DNA of 64,000 nt. Source: Vibrio sp. RE88. Lineage in GTDB: Bacteria > Pseudomonadota > Gammaproteobacteria > Enterobacterales > Vibrionaceae. The stretch is from assembly GCF_013113835.1 (NCBI RefSeq), contig NZ_VTYQ01000001.1, positions 558,001-622,000 of the forward strand, written 5' to 3'. Every line of letters begins with the position of its first letter. The stretch's first letter is position 1. The notes under the pieces are model-generated. The model had not been told where the DNA came from. It made no database searches and saw only the letters and a list, made by a program, of their open reading frames with translations. Below are positions 34,705 to 43,378 of this stretch, in pieces. Made by a program: the position numbers and the translations under genes.

Positions 34705-36000
34705 CTACGATTCATACTCTTTCTGTAAATCGACTTCGGCTAAATAGGTGTCATCTTTCTGCTGATGAATGAAGTGCCAGCCCTGATTTCGACACACTTT
34801 TTCAATCAGAACCAAGCCAATTCCAAAGGACGTTTCGGTGGACTGTTGACTATCCGACAGCTCTACGGGGTTGGTGATGGTAATGCGCTCCTCAGACAAT
34901 TCAATACGGACAATGCCGTCGGTGCTGTGTTGAAAAGCGTTGCGTACTAAATTGGTCAGGACAATTTGGATTAGCGCGAGTGGAACCTGCGTTTGTAAAG
35001 AGTCTGAGCTGGCGTCCAACTCTACACTGATGTCTTTGCTTTCAATCAGATAGCGATGACTTTCGATGATCTCACTGGCAAGGTGATTGAAGTTGACGCT
35101 ACTGGCTTCGAGTTCCGTCTGGGTATTTCGACTCATCCACAGTAACGTGGTGATGAGGGTTTGCATCGTCGCCACCGAACGTTGGATACGAGCAACCGCT
35201 CTTTGCCCGCCTCGCGGCATCGAATCAGATAAGCGCCCAAGCATTTCGCCGCTGGCAGACATAATCGAGACGGGTGTTCTTAATTCGTGACTGGCGGCTC
35301 TGAGAAAGAATTCCTCACGCTCGATCGCATCTCTTTCATTACGGACACTTTCGACCAACTGATTGGCAAGAAGATCCACCTCGCGATAGCGAAAGCGTTT
35401 TAGCTTCTCTGTCTGATTTAGATCCAGCGTTTCCGACCACTGGGAAAGCACGAGAATGGGTTTGGTCAGGCGATAGATCAATAAGCGAATGATCAGAAAC
35501 ACCAGCAACAGTAAGCCGCCAATCATGATAAAGGCAGAGTTAAATTGGCTGACCGACTCGGGAGGGTTGAGCTCAAACAGTTCTAGATAAATCGACTCGT
35601 CATATTGAGACACCACATACAAGGTGGCATCGATACTGGGGATATGGTGGTAGGCGGCATATAGATATTCGCCCGACGTCGCCTCAGTTGCTGGAATGTA
35701 ACGTTCGTAGATGGCGTCATTCTCAAAGCTGCTCCAGTCGAAGGCGGTCATAAACTTTTGCGGGACCTGACTGAAGTCGAGGTAGACCTGAAGCGTACTG
35801 CTTTGAGATTGAGGAAGTTGCCCAGATTTGAGGTACTCGCTTTCCGCTGCTTTAAGTTCATAAAGAAAGCCATACTTGGCGGCTTCATACAGCCCCGTTT
35901 GATAACTCTGATTGATCATCAGTCCATAAATGGCAGTGAGGCTGATGACGATACCAAAAAGGTAGAGGTAGATATCGCGCTTTATACTGACCCGGGTCAT
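34705..36000 (-). CDS. Sensor histidine kinase
   Basis: 431 residues. TM1 about residues 12-30 and TM2 about 152-172 enclose a periplasmic sensor of about 120 residues. The phosphoacceptor His is in 'LRAASHELRTPVSIMSASGEML'. The ATPase N-box is 'LTNLVRNAFQHSTDG' and a G-box is 'SFGIGLVLIEKVC'. Its start overlaps the response regulator stop by four bases, so the two form a pair. The stimulus is unknown, but the co-transcribed hydroxylase suggests membrane-lipid or envelope stress. Confidence 0.92.
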   Translation of the reverse strand: MTRVSIKRDIYLYLFGIVISLTAIYGLMINQSYQTGLYEAAKYGFLYELKAAESEYLKSGQLPQSQSSTLQVYLDFSQVPQKFMTAFDWSSFENDAIYERYIPATEATSGEYLYAAYHHIPSIDATLYVVSQYDESIYLELFELNPPESVSQFNSAFIMIGGLLLLVFLIIRLLIYRLTKPILVLSQWSETLDLNQTEKLKRFRYREVDLLANQLVESVRNERDAIEREEFFLRAASHELRTPVSIMSASGEMLGRLSDSMPRGGQRAVARIQRSVATMQTLITTLLWMSRNTQTELEASSVNFNHLASEIIESHRYLIESKDISVELDASSDSLQTQVPLALIQIVLTNLVRNAFQHSTDGIVRIELSEERITITNPVELSDSQQSTETSFGIGLVLIEKVCRNQGWHFIHQQKDDTYLAEVDLQKEYES

Positions 36001-36674
36001 GCCTCCTCCTCTCTGATTGTTACTCCCACGCCGTGCACGGTATGAATCAGCTTACTCTCAAAAGGGGCATCGATAGCCTGACGAAGTTTAAACAGGTGGA
36101 CTTTGAAGCTGTCGGCACTGGGAAGCTCATCTCCCCAGACTTCCTCTTCTAGCTTGGTTTTACTGACGACATTGGGGCTATTACGCATCAGACAAACCAA
36201 CATTTTCCAACACACAGGTGGAAGCTTTAAGGTTTGACCTGCACGAGTGGCTTGATGCTTATCCAAGTCGATACTCAGATCACCAACTTTAAGAGAGGTG
36301 ACGGTACCTTGTGAGCGACGAATCAGCGCTTGCAGACGAATTTTGAGCTCTTCCATGGCAAAAGGTTTAACCAAATAGTCATCAGACCCAGCAGCAAACC
36401 CCGTGACTTTGTCATCGAGTGTATCTCTTGCGGTGAGCATCAGAACAGGTGTACTGACGCCTTGCTCTCTGAGTGACTGACAGACGTCAATACCATCCAT
36501 TTTGGGCATGTTGATATCGGTGAGTATGATGTCGTATTGATTGGTTAACGCTAGATTAAGCCCCGCTGCGCCATTGTAGGCAAAATCAAACTCAAAGCTG
36601 TCGAGTTCCATATAGTCACTGATGGCTTCAGCCAGATCTCTGTCGTCTTCGATTAGCAGGGCGTTAATACTCAT
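35997..36674 (-). CDS. OmpR-family response regulator
   Basis: 225 residues. Receiver domain: acidic pair 'LIEDDRDLAEA', phosphorylated Asp in 'YDIILTDINMPKMDGID', Thr in 'VLMLTARD' and Lys in 'YLVKPFAMEEL'. The C-terminal winged helix ends 'SFKVHLFKLRQAIDAPFESKLIHTVHGVGVTIR', as in PhoB/OmpR. It precedes the kinase with a four-base overlap and follows the hydroxylase gene by six bases. A tandem direct repeat upstream of the operon (38207-38223) is a candidate binding site. Confidence 0.93.
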   Translation of the reverse strand: MSINALLIEDDRDLAEAISDYMELDSFEFDFAYNGAAGLNLALTNQYDIILTDINMPKMDGIDVCQSLREQGVSTPVLMLTARDTLDDKVTGFAAGSDDYLVKPFAMEELKIRLQALIRRSQGTVTSLKVGDLSIDLDKHQATRAGQTLKLPPVCWKMLVCLMRNSPNVVSKTKLEEEVWGDELPSADSFKVHLFKLRQAIDAPFESKLIHTVHGVGVTIREEEA

Positions 36675-36680
36675 GATGCT

Positions 36681-37568
36681 CTATTTCCTTTGTTGTTCTT
36701 GTTTCCATGCCCAGATGGGCGGCTTGACCAGAAGTTGTAGGCGATAACTCCAGCTCGGTGCATGCCACAATTGCTGAATCAGTTTGGCATAGCCGTGGAA
36801 GTATACTTTAAATGGATTGACGGAATTAATCCGTGGGTAAACTCCGTATTTCACCTCTTCGTCTTCGCGAGCAAAGGTACCAAACATACGATCCCAGATG
36901 ATCAGAATACCCGCGTAATTCTTATCCAGATATTGCTTGTTCGTCGCATGGTGAACTCTATGGTGTGACGGGGTATTGAAGATAGCTTCTATCGGTCTCG
37001 GAAACTTCTTCACGGTTTCGGTATGCAGCAGCGTCTGGAATAGCTGAACAAAGGTTTCGCACATCAGGACCACAAAAGGATTAAAACCAAGCAGTATTAA
37101 CGGCAAATGGAAAAAGAATGGGAAAAACCAGTCTAGCGGCCCGAAGCGGTAAGCCACGGAAATATTAAAATACGGAGAACTATGGTGCACGGAATGTGTC
37201 CCCCATGCTAAGCCGTTGCTGTGCAAAAATCGGTGTTCCCAGTAGTAGGCTAAATCTGCCAGTATCAAGCAACCCAGAATGGTCCAGCCGGTGATAGGAA
37301 GATGGGTCAGGCTAAGATTCTCATAAGCAAAGACAAACGCTGCAACATAGGCTAAGCCGACAAAGAATATCGTCACTAAGAGGAAAAACAGTGTCACAAA
37401 GTTGGTCGCACTGTCACCCAACATATTCCAGCTCAGTTTCTTTTTGAACGCGTATCGAATCAGCTCAATCAAAAAGATCGCAACGGCAATGAGAACAAAG
37501 TTATCGTCCACCCAAGTTTCGGTGAAGATAATGGTCGCCTCCGAGAAAATTTGAGACATAAACTCCAT
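36681..37568 (-). CDS. Sterol desaturase/fatty acid hydroxylase-family membrane enzyme
   Basis: 295-residue integral membrane di-iron enzyme. The three histidine clusters are present: H-x3-H in 'WEHRFLHSNGL', H-x2-HH in 'THSVHHSSP' and 'SHHRVHHATNKQYLDKNYAG'. About four helices precede and separate them. Bacterial members hydroxylate or desaturate lipid chains; the real substrate here is unknown. It lies between a small secreted protein gene (20-base gap) and the response regulator gene (six-base gap), so it is under the two-component system's transcript. Confidence 0.9.
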   Translation of the reverse strand: MEFMSQIFSEATIIFTETWVDDNFVLIAVAIFLIELIRYAFKKKLSWNMLGDSATNFVTLFFLLVTIFFVGLAYVAAFVFAYENLSLTHLPITGWTILGCLILADLAYYWEHRFLHSNGLAWGTHSVHHSSPYFNISVAYRFGPLDWFFPFFFHLPLILLGFNPFVVLMCETFVQLFQTLLHTETVKKFPRPIEAIFNTPSHHRVHHATNKQYLDKNYAGILIIWDRMFGTFAREDEEVKYGVYPRINSVNPFKVYFHGYAKLIQQLWHAPSWSYRLQLLVKPPIWAWKQEQQRK

Positions 37569-37588
37569 AATGTATCTCCTGTGCCTCT

Positions 37589-38146
37589 TTATTTATAGTA
37601 GACAGACAACTGGCTGGATTCCGGTTGTCCTTGTGAATTGAGGTAGTGGATCTCCACTAAAGCATCGACCGACTTTTGAAAATTAATTCGTCCCCAAGCA
37701 TCAATGAGTTCCGATTCTGAATGCTTACCTCTATTCATCAGCAGCTCCGCCTGTTCAATGGCAGGGAGTGCGACTAAGTCGCTCGCCAATGGGCTCTTTT
37801 CAGTTGGGTAGCCTATGGTGACTTGAGCTTCAGTAAAGTCGCTGTTGAGCTCTTGATACAAGACTATGATTCTGTCCAAATTGTCTGGGAGTTTATCGGA
37901 CTCAACCAGCTTGCGATCGAACTCTCGCCACAGCGAAGGTAAGGACTCAAGAGAGATTGTTTTGGTCACTCCACGTAAGTATTGCTGCGACGTACCGCCT
38001 CGTTTAACGTCACGAGAAACATTGCTGGATTCATTGTTAATCTTCGCTTGCGGCGTGCTGTCAGCCATCGCAGGCTGAAGCACAACCAGCCCCCAAACAG
38101 AGCCAGTAATCACGGCAGTAGTCAGTATTGAAGCGAACAGTTTCAT
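37589..38146 (-). CDS. Exported protein of unknown function, first gene of the two-component operon
   Basis: 185 residues with a hydrophobic start (about residues 4-27) that is either a signal peptide (cut after 'QPAMA') or a membrane anchor. The mature part resembles small soluble domains: 'SLESLPSLWREFDRKLVESDKLPDNLDRIIVLYQELNSDFTEAQVTIGY' has the look of a GyrI-like/effector-binding strand-helix-strand region. I cannot assign a family. The position at the head of the operon suggests a periplasmic ligand-binding partner of the kinase. ATG follows GGGACGGAG. Confidence 0.7.
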   Translation of the reverse strand: MKLFASILTTAVITGSVWGLVVLQPAMADSTPQAKINNESSNVSRDVKRGGTSQQYLRGVTKTISLESLPSLWREFDRKLVESDKLPDNLDRIIVLYQELNSDFTEAQVTIGYPTEKSPLASDLVALPAIEQAELLMNRGKHSESELIDAWGRINFQKSVDALVEIHYLNSQGQPESSQLSVYYK

Positions 38147-38206
38147 TTCATCTCCGTCCCATATTTACTGTTGTGTTAAATATGGCGAGAAGAATAAGTG
38201 CGAAGG

Positions 38207-38223
38207 GGTTAACAAAAGGTTAC
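38207..38223 (-). promoter_or_regulatory. Tandem direct repeat, candidate response-regulator box
   Basis: GGTTAAC at 38207 and GGTTAC at 38218 are spaced 11 bases apart, one DNA turn, in the manner of OmpR/PhoB-type boxes. It is about 60 bases upstream of the first gene of the operon that encodes an OmpR-family regulator, so autoregulation is plausible. The second half lies inside the 29-bp direct repeat described below. Confidence 0.4.
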
Positions 38224-38242
38224 TGACTAAAACAGCAATCTG
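38214..38242. repeat. 29-bp direct repeat, left copy (luxMN cassette boundary)
   Basis: Exact match, 29 of 29 bases, with 42401-42429. It begins AAAAGGTTACTGAC and ends GCAATCTG. The preceding base differs (C at 38213, A at 42400). It lies in the upstream region of the two-component operon. The segment between the copies carries only luxN and luxM. Confidence 0.9.
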
Positions 38243-38368
38243 AAAGGGATTGAAATCAATTGAAAAGTAAACGCTTGGTCTTTACTTGCTTTCACGTAAA
38301 CTCTTCAATTGCTTTTAGTGCTGATACCAAACTCTCATGAGTTGGCGAAGCGTATGTGCCATATTAGA

Positions 38369-40891
38369 TTAAGTTACGGCTTCGAACCTGTCTGCCAAAG
38401 CATGCCTCAGAGCGGGTAGTGTAGTAGGCTTATCTAAACGTCCATCCATTAGATTGTGAATCTTCTCCAGTTCTATGTCTCCAGTTTCACCGGACAAGGC
38501 GATGATAGGGGTTTTAGGAGAAAGCTGTTTGATTTTCTGACTGGCATCAAATCCGTTCATCACTGGCATTTGAATGTCCATTAAAACAAGGTCTACTTGG
38601 GTTGTTTTGAATACTTCGATTGCATTTTTGCCGTTGCTGGCTTGTATACTGTTGATTCCAAGCTGATTTAGGTACATTTGTGCAAGGGAACGCTGAACTT
38701 TTTGATCGTCGACGATAAGTACGGTTGGTGCATCGTTGTTAATATCGATGTTCGTCTCATGTGATTGTTCGGGGCTGAGTTGGCCCTTGGGATTGTTTGC
38801 TAGGTCAGGTGTATCGAATGCGTCTAAGGTTGGAGCATTTGGTACGATAGGGAAGTATAGATGGAATTCCGTAAACTCGCCTAGCTTGGAACGGCACTCA
38901 ATTTTGCCTCCAAATGAACGCATTACACGCTGACAATAGCCCAGACCTAGGCCACTTCCACCGCTTTTTTGGTACGAGAAAAAATCATCGAAGATCTTAC
39001 TTGAAACAGACTCGTCGATCCCTGGTCCTGTATCTCGGAAAACAAGGACATTTCCATACAATTCTGTATGGGTACTGATCTCAATACGGCTATTTGGATA
39101 TTCTTCAAAATAGTAGACGGCATTGCGGATCAGATTAAAGATGACGAAATTGAAAAGCGTTTCATTTACTTTGATTACAAAATCAGTGTTCTCTGGAAGT
39201 CGAACTCTCTCCATGAGCACACTATTTTCAAATCCATACTGATCTACGGCATGTTTAACCGCTGTGTGGATGGACGTAAATGTCGTTGAATCATGCTCTG
39301 TGACAGAGCTATTGACTTCCCGAAGAATAAGGTCAATCAGCTGGCGACCCCGCAGTATCGCTTGTAGGCTATCCTCTATATCAAGCTGGGTCTGTTCTAT
39401 AGGCCCATTTTTATAGATACGTTGCTTTAGTGCTTCTAGTTTCAACTGCACTTGTGCGAGAGGGTTACGCATCTCGTGAGCGATAGAGTGGGCTAATACC
39501 CGATTTTGATTAATTTTCTGATCGGCTTCAATAGAGCTTTGTATACGACTTAAAAGTATTTTCAGTGCAGAAATCTCTTCACTGGAGAAAAGCTGCTTAT
39601 TGATTTTATGCGATGAAATTAAGAGGTGTGTTATTGACTGGCATTGATCAGATAGAGGCATGACCAAAGCGATATTATTGGAACTCATTTCATCGTATAA
39701 AGCTTTTACCGAGCTCTTTAAGTTGCGTGGATTATCAGTGACCTCAGACAGTTCATCAAACAACAATATAGAGTCGTTGGATGATAAGAAACCTTTATAA
39801 CTAGAATCAGCATCATCTCTAGTAACCAGTCGTAGCTCGTCATTAGGGATATTGAGTAAGTTACTTAAACGCTCCATCGCGTCATCGATTGATAACTTAA
39901 AATCCTCTTCTAATGCGAGAATTTGTTGTACTAGTGTGTTTTTGTTGCCATAGATGATAAGAGAGACATAGCGGCTGATTTGTTTGTAAAGCACATGCCA
40001 AGTCATACCGATAAATGCAATGGCAGGGATGAGTAACAAAGCGTTTTTATTAGTGAATGGAGAGAATACATAACTGAGGAAAATGGCTAAAATACCGCTA
40101 ACCAGAAGAGCACTGGTTATTGTATATATAAGATATTTAAAGCTGTAAAAGCGAGTTGTTAATAGGGCATAACCGAAGAGTAGAGTTTCACTAATGGATA
40201 ATACGGGAGGCAACCATGTTAGAGAAAAATCGCCAAAGAAATAGGTAATTCCAAGGTGTATGATTACGGTAGATATCATAAAGATTAGAATACCAGCAAT
40301 CATATAGTTATTTTTGGCCTGAGCTATTTTACCAATATTGGTTCGCATTACCATGAGGTTTAATAATGTCAGAAGAACAAAAAGAACTAAGATTATAAAG
40401 AAGTAGAAGGTATGCGGACCAAAAACTAATACAAACTGGCTTGGTCCATCAATCTCTATATTTTCAACAGTTAGCCCCGGTTGTGCATTAATATATATGG
40501 CATATATAGAAGAAACAATGAACGTGGTTTTTTGCCATAGTGGTACTTTGGATTTTTTCTTATCTGCAGCTAATTGGCAAGATAAATAATAGGCGAAGGC
40601 AAAAGCAAAAAAAGAAGCTAGGTTTGCCAATTTAGCCATAAAAATACCAGAATCATGGCCTAGATAAGGAAGAAGGTCAGTATGAAAATAAAAATTACAA
40701 CCTATCCAAGAAATGATACATAGAGAATATGCAATATAAGAGGCATGATATGAGCCAATAATTTTTTCTTTTGCTTTAATTCTAAAGCAATAATAGATAA
40801 TCCATAACAGTACTGCTGCTATTACAATAATTAGGGTTATAGCCTTAGGGTAAAGTATAACTATTGAATCTAAATCAGACATATCATTCAT
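38369..40891 (-). CDS. luxN: LuxN-type hybrid sensor kinase/phosphatase (autoinducer receptor)
   Basis: 840 residues. The N-terminal third has about nine membrane helices, with 'FHTDLLPYLGHDSGIFMAKLANLASFFAFAFAYY' and 'GPSQFVLVFGPHTFYFF' closely matching V. harveyi LuxN as I remember it. Then a kinase core: His in 'LAHSIAHEMRNPLAQVQLKL', ATPase N-box 'FNLIRNAVYYFEE', and G-boxes 'DTGPGID' and 'GGSGLGLGY'. A C-terminal receiver carries the Asp in 'VDLVLMDIQMPVMNGFDAS'. It overlaps luxM by eight bases. In V. harveyi it senses HAI-1 and feeds the LuxU-LuxO-Qrr relay. An ATG three codons downstream is an alternative start. Confidence 0.94.
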   Translation of the reverse strand: MNDMSDLDSIVILYPKAITLIIVIAAVLLWIIYYCFRIKAKEKIIGSYHASYIAYSLCIISWIGCNFYFHTDLLPYLGHDSGIFMAKLANLASFFAFAFAYYLSCQLAADKKKSKVPLWQKTTFIVSSIYAIYINAQPGLTVENIEIDGPSQFVLVFGPHTFYFFIILVLFVLLTLLNLMVMRTNIGKIAQAKNNYMIAGILIFMISTVIIHLGITYFFGDFSLTWLPPVLSISETLLFGYALLTTRFYSFKYLIYTITSALLVSGILAIFLSYVFSPFTNKNALLLIPAIAFIGMTWHVLYKQISRYVSLIIYGNKNTLVQQILALEEDFKLSIDDAMERLSNLLNIPNDELRLVTRDDADSSYKGFLSSNDSILLFDELSEVTDNPRNLKSSVKALYDEMSSNNIALVMPLSDQCQSITHLLISSHKINKQLFSSEEISALKILLSRIQSSIEADQKINQNRVLAHSIAHEMRNPLAQVQLKLEALKQRIYKNGPIEQTQLDIEDSLQAILRGRQLIDLILREVNSSVTEHDSTTFTSIHTAVKHAVDQYGFENSVLMERVRLPENTDFVIKVNETLFNFVIFNLIRNAVYYFEEYPNSRIEISTHTELYGNVLVFRDTGPGIDESVSSKIFDDFFSYQKSGGSGLGLGYCQRVMRSFGGKIECRSKLGEFTEFHLYFPIVPNAPTLDAFDTPDLANNPKGQLSPEQSHETNIDINNDAPTVLIVDDQKVQRSLAQMYLNQLGINSIQASNGKNAIEVFKTTQVDLVLMDIQMPVMNGFDASQKIKQLSPKTPIIALSGETGDIELEKIHNLMDGRLDKPTTLPALRHALADRFEAVT

Positions 40892-42071
40892 TTAAGGAAC
40901 ACAGTTGTTTTTGTGAAAAAACGGCTCGTTTATATTCTCGGAATTTGGTGTTGTTTAGTGCTTCTGCCATCTTCTCAAAATTCCAGAAACCACGGTAAGT
41001 GATTTTATGGTCATCATTTATATCACAATAACCCGCATGGAAGTACGCATTTTCACCAATTGATTGATAATAATTTAGCATAAAAACTTGCTCTATTACT
41101 GTAAACCCAAACTTATATCCGTTTTGGTGCATTAAGCTCATTAGCTTTTTCTGTGCTAAGTAAAGGAAGTAGAGCTTCTGCTGGGTACTTCCATTGACTG
41201 CTAACCGTAAAACTTCACATACTTGCTCTGGTTTTGAGAGCGCCAGCTTAAAATGATGATCAAACTCTGAAAGAGAGTAACAACGAGGGAATACAGGGGC
41301 ATCAAACAACTGGTGATGAGAAAACTCATAGTATGCTTGATCTGGTAAGCAGAATTTCCATTTGTTATTGGTAAACTGCGGGGTATAACTTAGCCAACTA
41401 GTTTGGTGTGTCCAATCTTGTACGAGCGCAGAAGCGACTAATGTAGGGTACGGCTCAGTAGGGCTATTTTTATACAGAATAAAGTGCTTTCCTTGTTGTG
41501 AAAGGGAAAGTAGAGGGAGCATTTCATACCATTTTTCATCTTGTATAAACTGCTCTAGATTACTGAGAGTAATAGCATCTTTTAATGACATAATGTTGTC
41601 ATGGCCTGGCATTTTTACGATGAGTCCTGAATCCTCAATCTTGTCAACTAGCATGCAAACATAATCGTCATCCTCGAAGGATAGTTTGTCTTCTGAATCT
41701 ATTTTATTGAAAGTAGGAGAGTTTCTCTTTATTGCTTCAATTTCACATTGGCACCAAAAGTCTAACCAGTGAGAGTAATAGCATGAAGCCTGATATTCTA
41801 AATTACGTATATTCTCAGGAAGTGTACTTGGATACTGTTTTATGAAATCATGATAGTCAATTAATTCAAATAGTGTTGAAAGGCTCCCTAATCTATATTT
41901 AGGATACAGTGCGACTAACTGTTTTTTACGAAAGTTAGTAACACTCAGAAAAAGTTCCTCTCTTTGTTTTTTGTTGAAATGACAAAGAACAAGGTCAATC
42001 AGAGCTTGCTTCTTTTCTTTAATGGTCAAATTTTTACTCAACAGAAGATCCAGATGAAAATCAAGGCTCAT
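40884..42071 (-). CDS. luxM: LuxM-type acyl-homoserine lactone synthase
   Basis: 395 residues, the same size as V. harveyi LuxM. N-terminal region 'LDLLLSKNLTIKEKKQALIDLVLCHFNKKQREELF' and 'YQASCYYSHWLDFWCQCEIEAIKRNSP' are typical of the LuxM/AinS family, which is unrelated to LuxI. It makes a hydroxyacyl or acyl homoserine lactone from S-adenosylmethionine and an acyl donor; V. harveyi LuxM makes N-(3-hydroxybutanoyl)-homoserine lactone. The exact product here is unknown. The start is well defined by TAAGGTATATC. The gene and its upstream region look clearly more AT-rich than the neighbours, in keeping with acquisition. Confidence 0.94.
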   Translation of the reverse strand: MSLDFHLDLLLSKNLTIKEKKQALIDLVLCHFNKKQREELFLSVTNFRKKQLVALYPKYRLGSLSTLFELIDYHDFIKQYPSTLPENIRNLEYQASCYYSHWLDFWCQCEIEAIKRNSPTFNKIDSEDKLSFEDDDYVCMLVDKIEDSGLIVKMPGHDNIMSLKDAITLSNLEQFIQDEKWYEMLPLLSLSQQGKHFILYKNSPTEPYPTLVASALVQDWTHQTSWLSYTPQFTNNKWKFCLPDQAYYEFSHHQLFDAPVFPRCYSLSEFDHHFKLALSKPEQVCEVLRLAVNGSTQQKLYFLYLAQKKLMSLMHQNGYKFGFTVIEQVFMLNYYQSIGENAYFHAGYCDINDDHKITYRGFWNFEKMAEALNNTKFREYKRAVFSQKQLCSLNE

Positions 42072-42490
42072 GATATACCTTATTAGGAGTGTGAATAATT
42101 TTTCTTATTTTATAAATTTCAAATATATCATGTAGCTTTGCTTGTTGCCATGCTCAGAAAAGCGACTTGAACAGCATTTTTGTCGATAGTTTTAACTTTA
42201 TTGTACGCCATATTTTTTGAGTAAGTTAACGTATGCGCGAAAGTATAATGTAAAAGAAGTTAATTCTATGCTTGCTCTCCGCATTTTACAGTTTCTTTTT
42301 TACGTGTAAAGGAGTCAAATATGCGGCCTCAGGTGATTAATATAATGATACTGATATCATTAAAATAATGAATATTAGTGATGTCAGATACATAACGCTA
42401 AAAAGGTTACTGACTAAAACAGCAATCTGGGACACTTTTTCTGGTTAAGAATTGGTAATACTGGCGCCACATTCATTTGTGGGGTCAATA
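42072..42490. promoter_or_regulatory. Upstream region of luxM and of the RND operon; inverted repeat and mini-ORF
   Basis: 419 bases without an assigned gene. Left part: AT-rich upstream region of luxM. Middle: a TATAAT on the plus strand at 42244-42249; AAAGGAG followed six bases later by an ATG that opens a 15-codon ORF (42321-42368, MRPQVINIMILISLK); within it a perfect inverted repeat TAATGAT-ACTGAT-ATCATTA (42343-42362). Right part: the second 29-bp repeat (42401-42429), and the first 60 bases ahead of the RND operon. Whether the mini-ORF is translated is unknown. Confidence 0.45.
42401..42429. repeat. 29-bp direct repeat, right copy (luxMN cassette boundary)
   Basis: Same 29 bases as at 38214-38242 in the same orientation. 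The distance between the left edges is 4187 bases. It lies about 60 bases upstream of the first RND-operon gene, on the opposite side of luxMN from the two-component operon. Confidence 0.9.
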
Positions 42491-43378
42491 ATGCTGTTCA
42501 ATCAACCCATCACACTTCGGTCCGTTATCCGGCTGAGTCCCATTAAAGTCATGTTTACTTGGCTGATGGTTCTGGCTGAGAACGTATTTATGATTTTGCT
42601 GCCGCTGTTTATCGGCTTTGCTATTGATGGCGTACTTAAGCAAAATCTGCAGCCGTTGTTTATGTTTGCCGCGATCTTATTTGTACTGGTGGTGATCAGC
42701 GTTGCACGCCGCTTTTACGATACTCGCGTTTATGGCGGAATCCGAGTGCGGTTGTCCAATTTGGTTGAGCGTAATTTGCGCGGTCAATCGGTATCAGTCA
42801 AAGATGCCCGACTGTCCATGTCCCGCGAGCTGGTAGATTTTCTAGAAGAAGATTTACCATCGCTGATTACTGCCGTTGTGCAGTTGGTCGCTACCGTTGT
42901 CATTCTTGCCACTTTTCATATCAAACTTGCATTATGCGTATTGATCGCAGGGCTGAGTATGATGCTGATTTATGCTCTGTTCCATCAAACCTTTACGCGA
43001 CTTAACGGCGCGTTAAACGATCAGTTAGAGCAACAGGTTCGTGTGCTCAGCGGTCAGCCTTTTTCGGCGATTAGAACGCACTTCGAACGCTTGAAACGCT
43101 GTGAAATCAAACTGTCCGATACCGAAGCGCTGGTGTATGGGCTGATCTTTATTGTCTTATTTGCCGCTGTCCTAACCAACCTTTGGATGGTCAGCATTCT
43201 TACTGATCCTACTGTGGGTCAGGTTTTTTCCATCGTAACTTACTCACTGGAATTCGTGGAAACAGCAGTGATGCTGCCTATCACACTGCAAACCTTGTCG
43301 CGTCTGATGGAGATCAGCCAACGACTAAATCAAACCCCCGCTCAATTGGCTGTAGAGGAGAAGCCTTATGAAATTTAA
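42491..43378 (+). CDS. ABC-exporter-type six-helix membrane protein without ATPase domain
   Basis: 295 residues resembling only the transmembrane part of an ABC exporter: about six helices, the cytoplasmic coupling region 'IRVRLSNLVERNLRGQSVSVKDARLSMSRELVDFLEEDLPSLITAVVQ', and a last part 'GQVFSIVTYSLEFVETAVMLPITLQTLSRLMEISQRL'. There are no Walker motifs, and no ATPase gene is adjacent. I start at the ATG after GTGGGGTCAATA; a start 13 codons earlier is possible. It heads the RND operon and overlaps the adaptor gene by 11 bases, so it must have some role with the pump. Confidence 0.8.
   Translation: MLFNQPITLRSVIRLSPIKVMFTWLMVLAENVFMILLPLFIGFAIDGVLKQNLQPLFMFAAILFVLVVISVARRFYDTRVYGGIRVRLSNLVERNLRGQSVSVKDARLSMSRELVDFLEEDLPSLITAVVQLVATVVILATFHIKLALCVLIAGLSMMLIYALFHQTFTRLNGALNDQLEQQVRVLSGQPFSAIRTHFERLKRCEIKLSDTEALVYGLIFIVLFAAVLTNLWMVSILTDPTVGQVFSIVTYSLEFVETAVMLPITLQTLSRLMEISQRLNQTPAQLAVEEKPYEI

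Noticed and set aside
38243..42400. luxMN block as a transposon or integron cassette
   Set aside because: No transposase, integrase, terminal inverted repeats or attC-like structure is seen; only the 29-bp direct repeat supports mobility.
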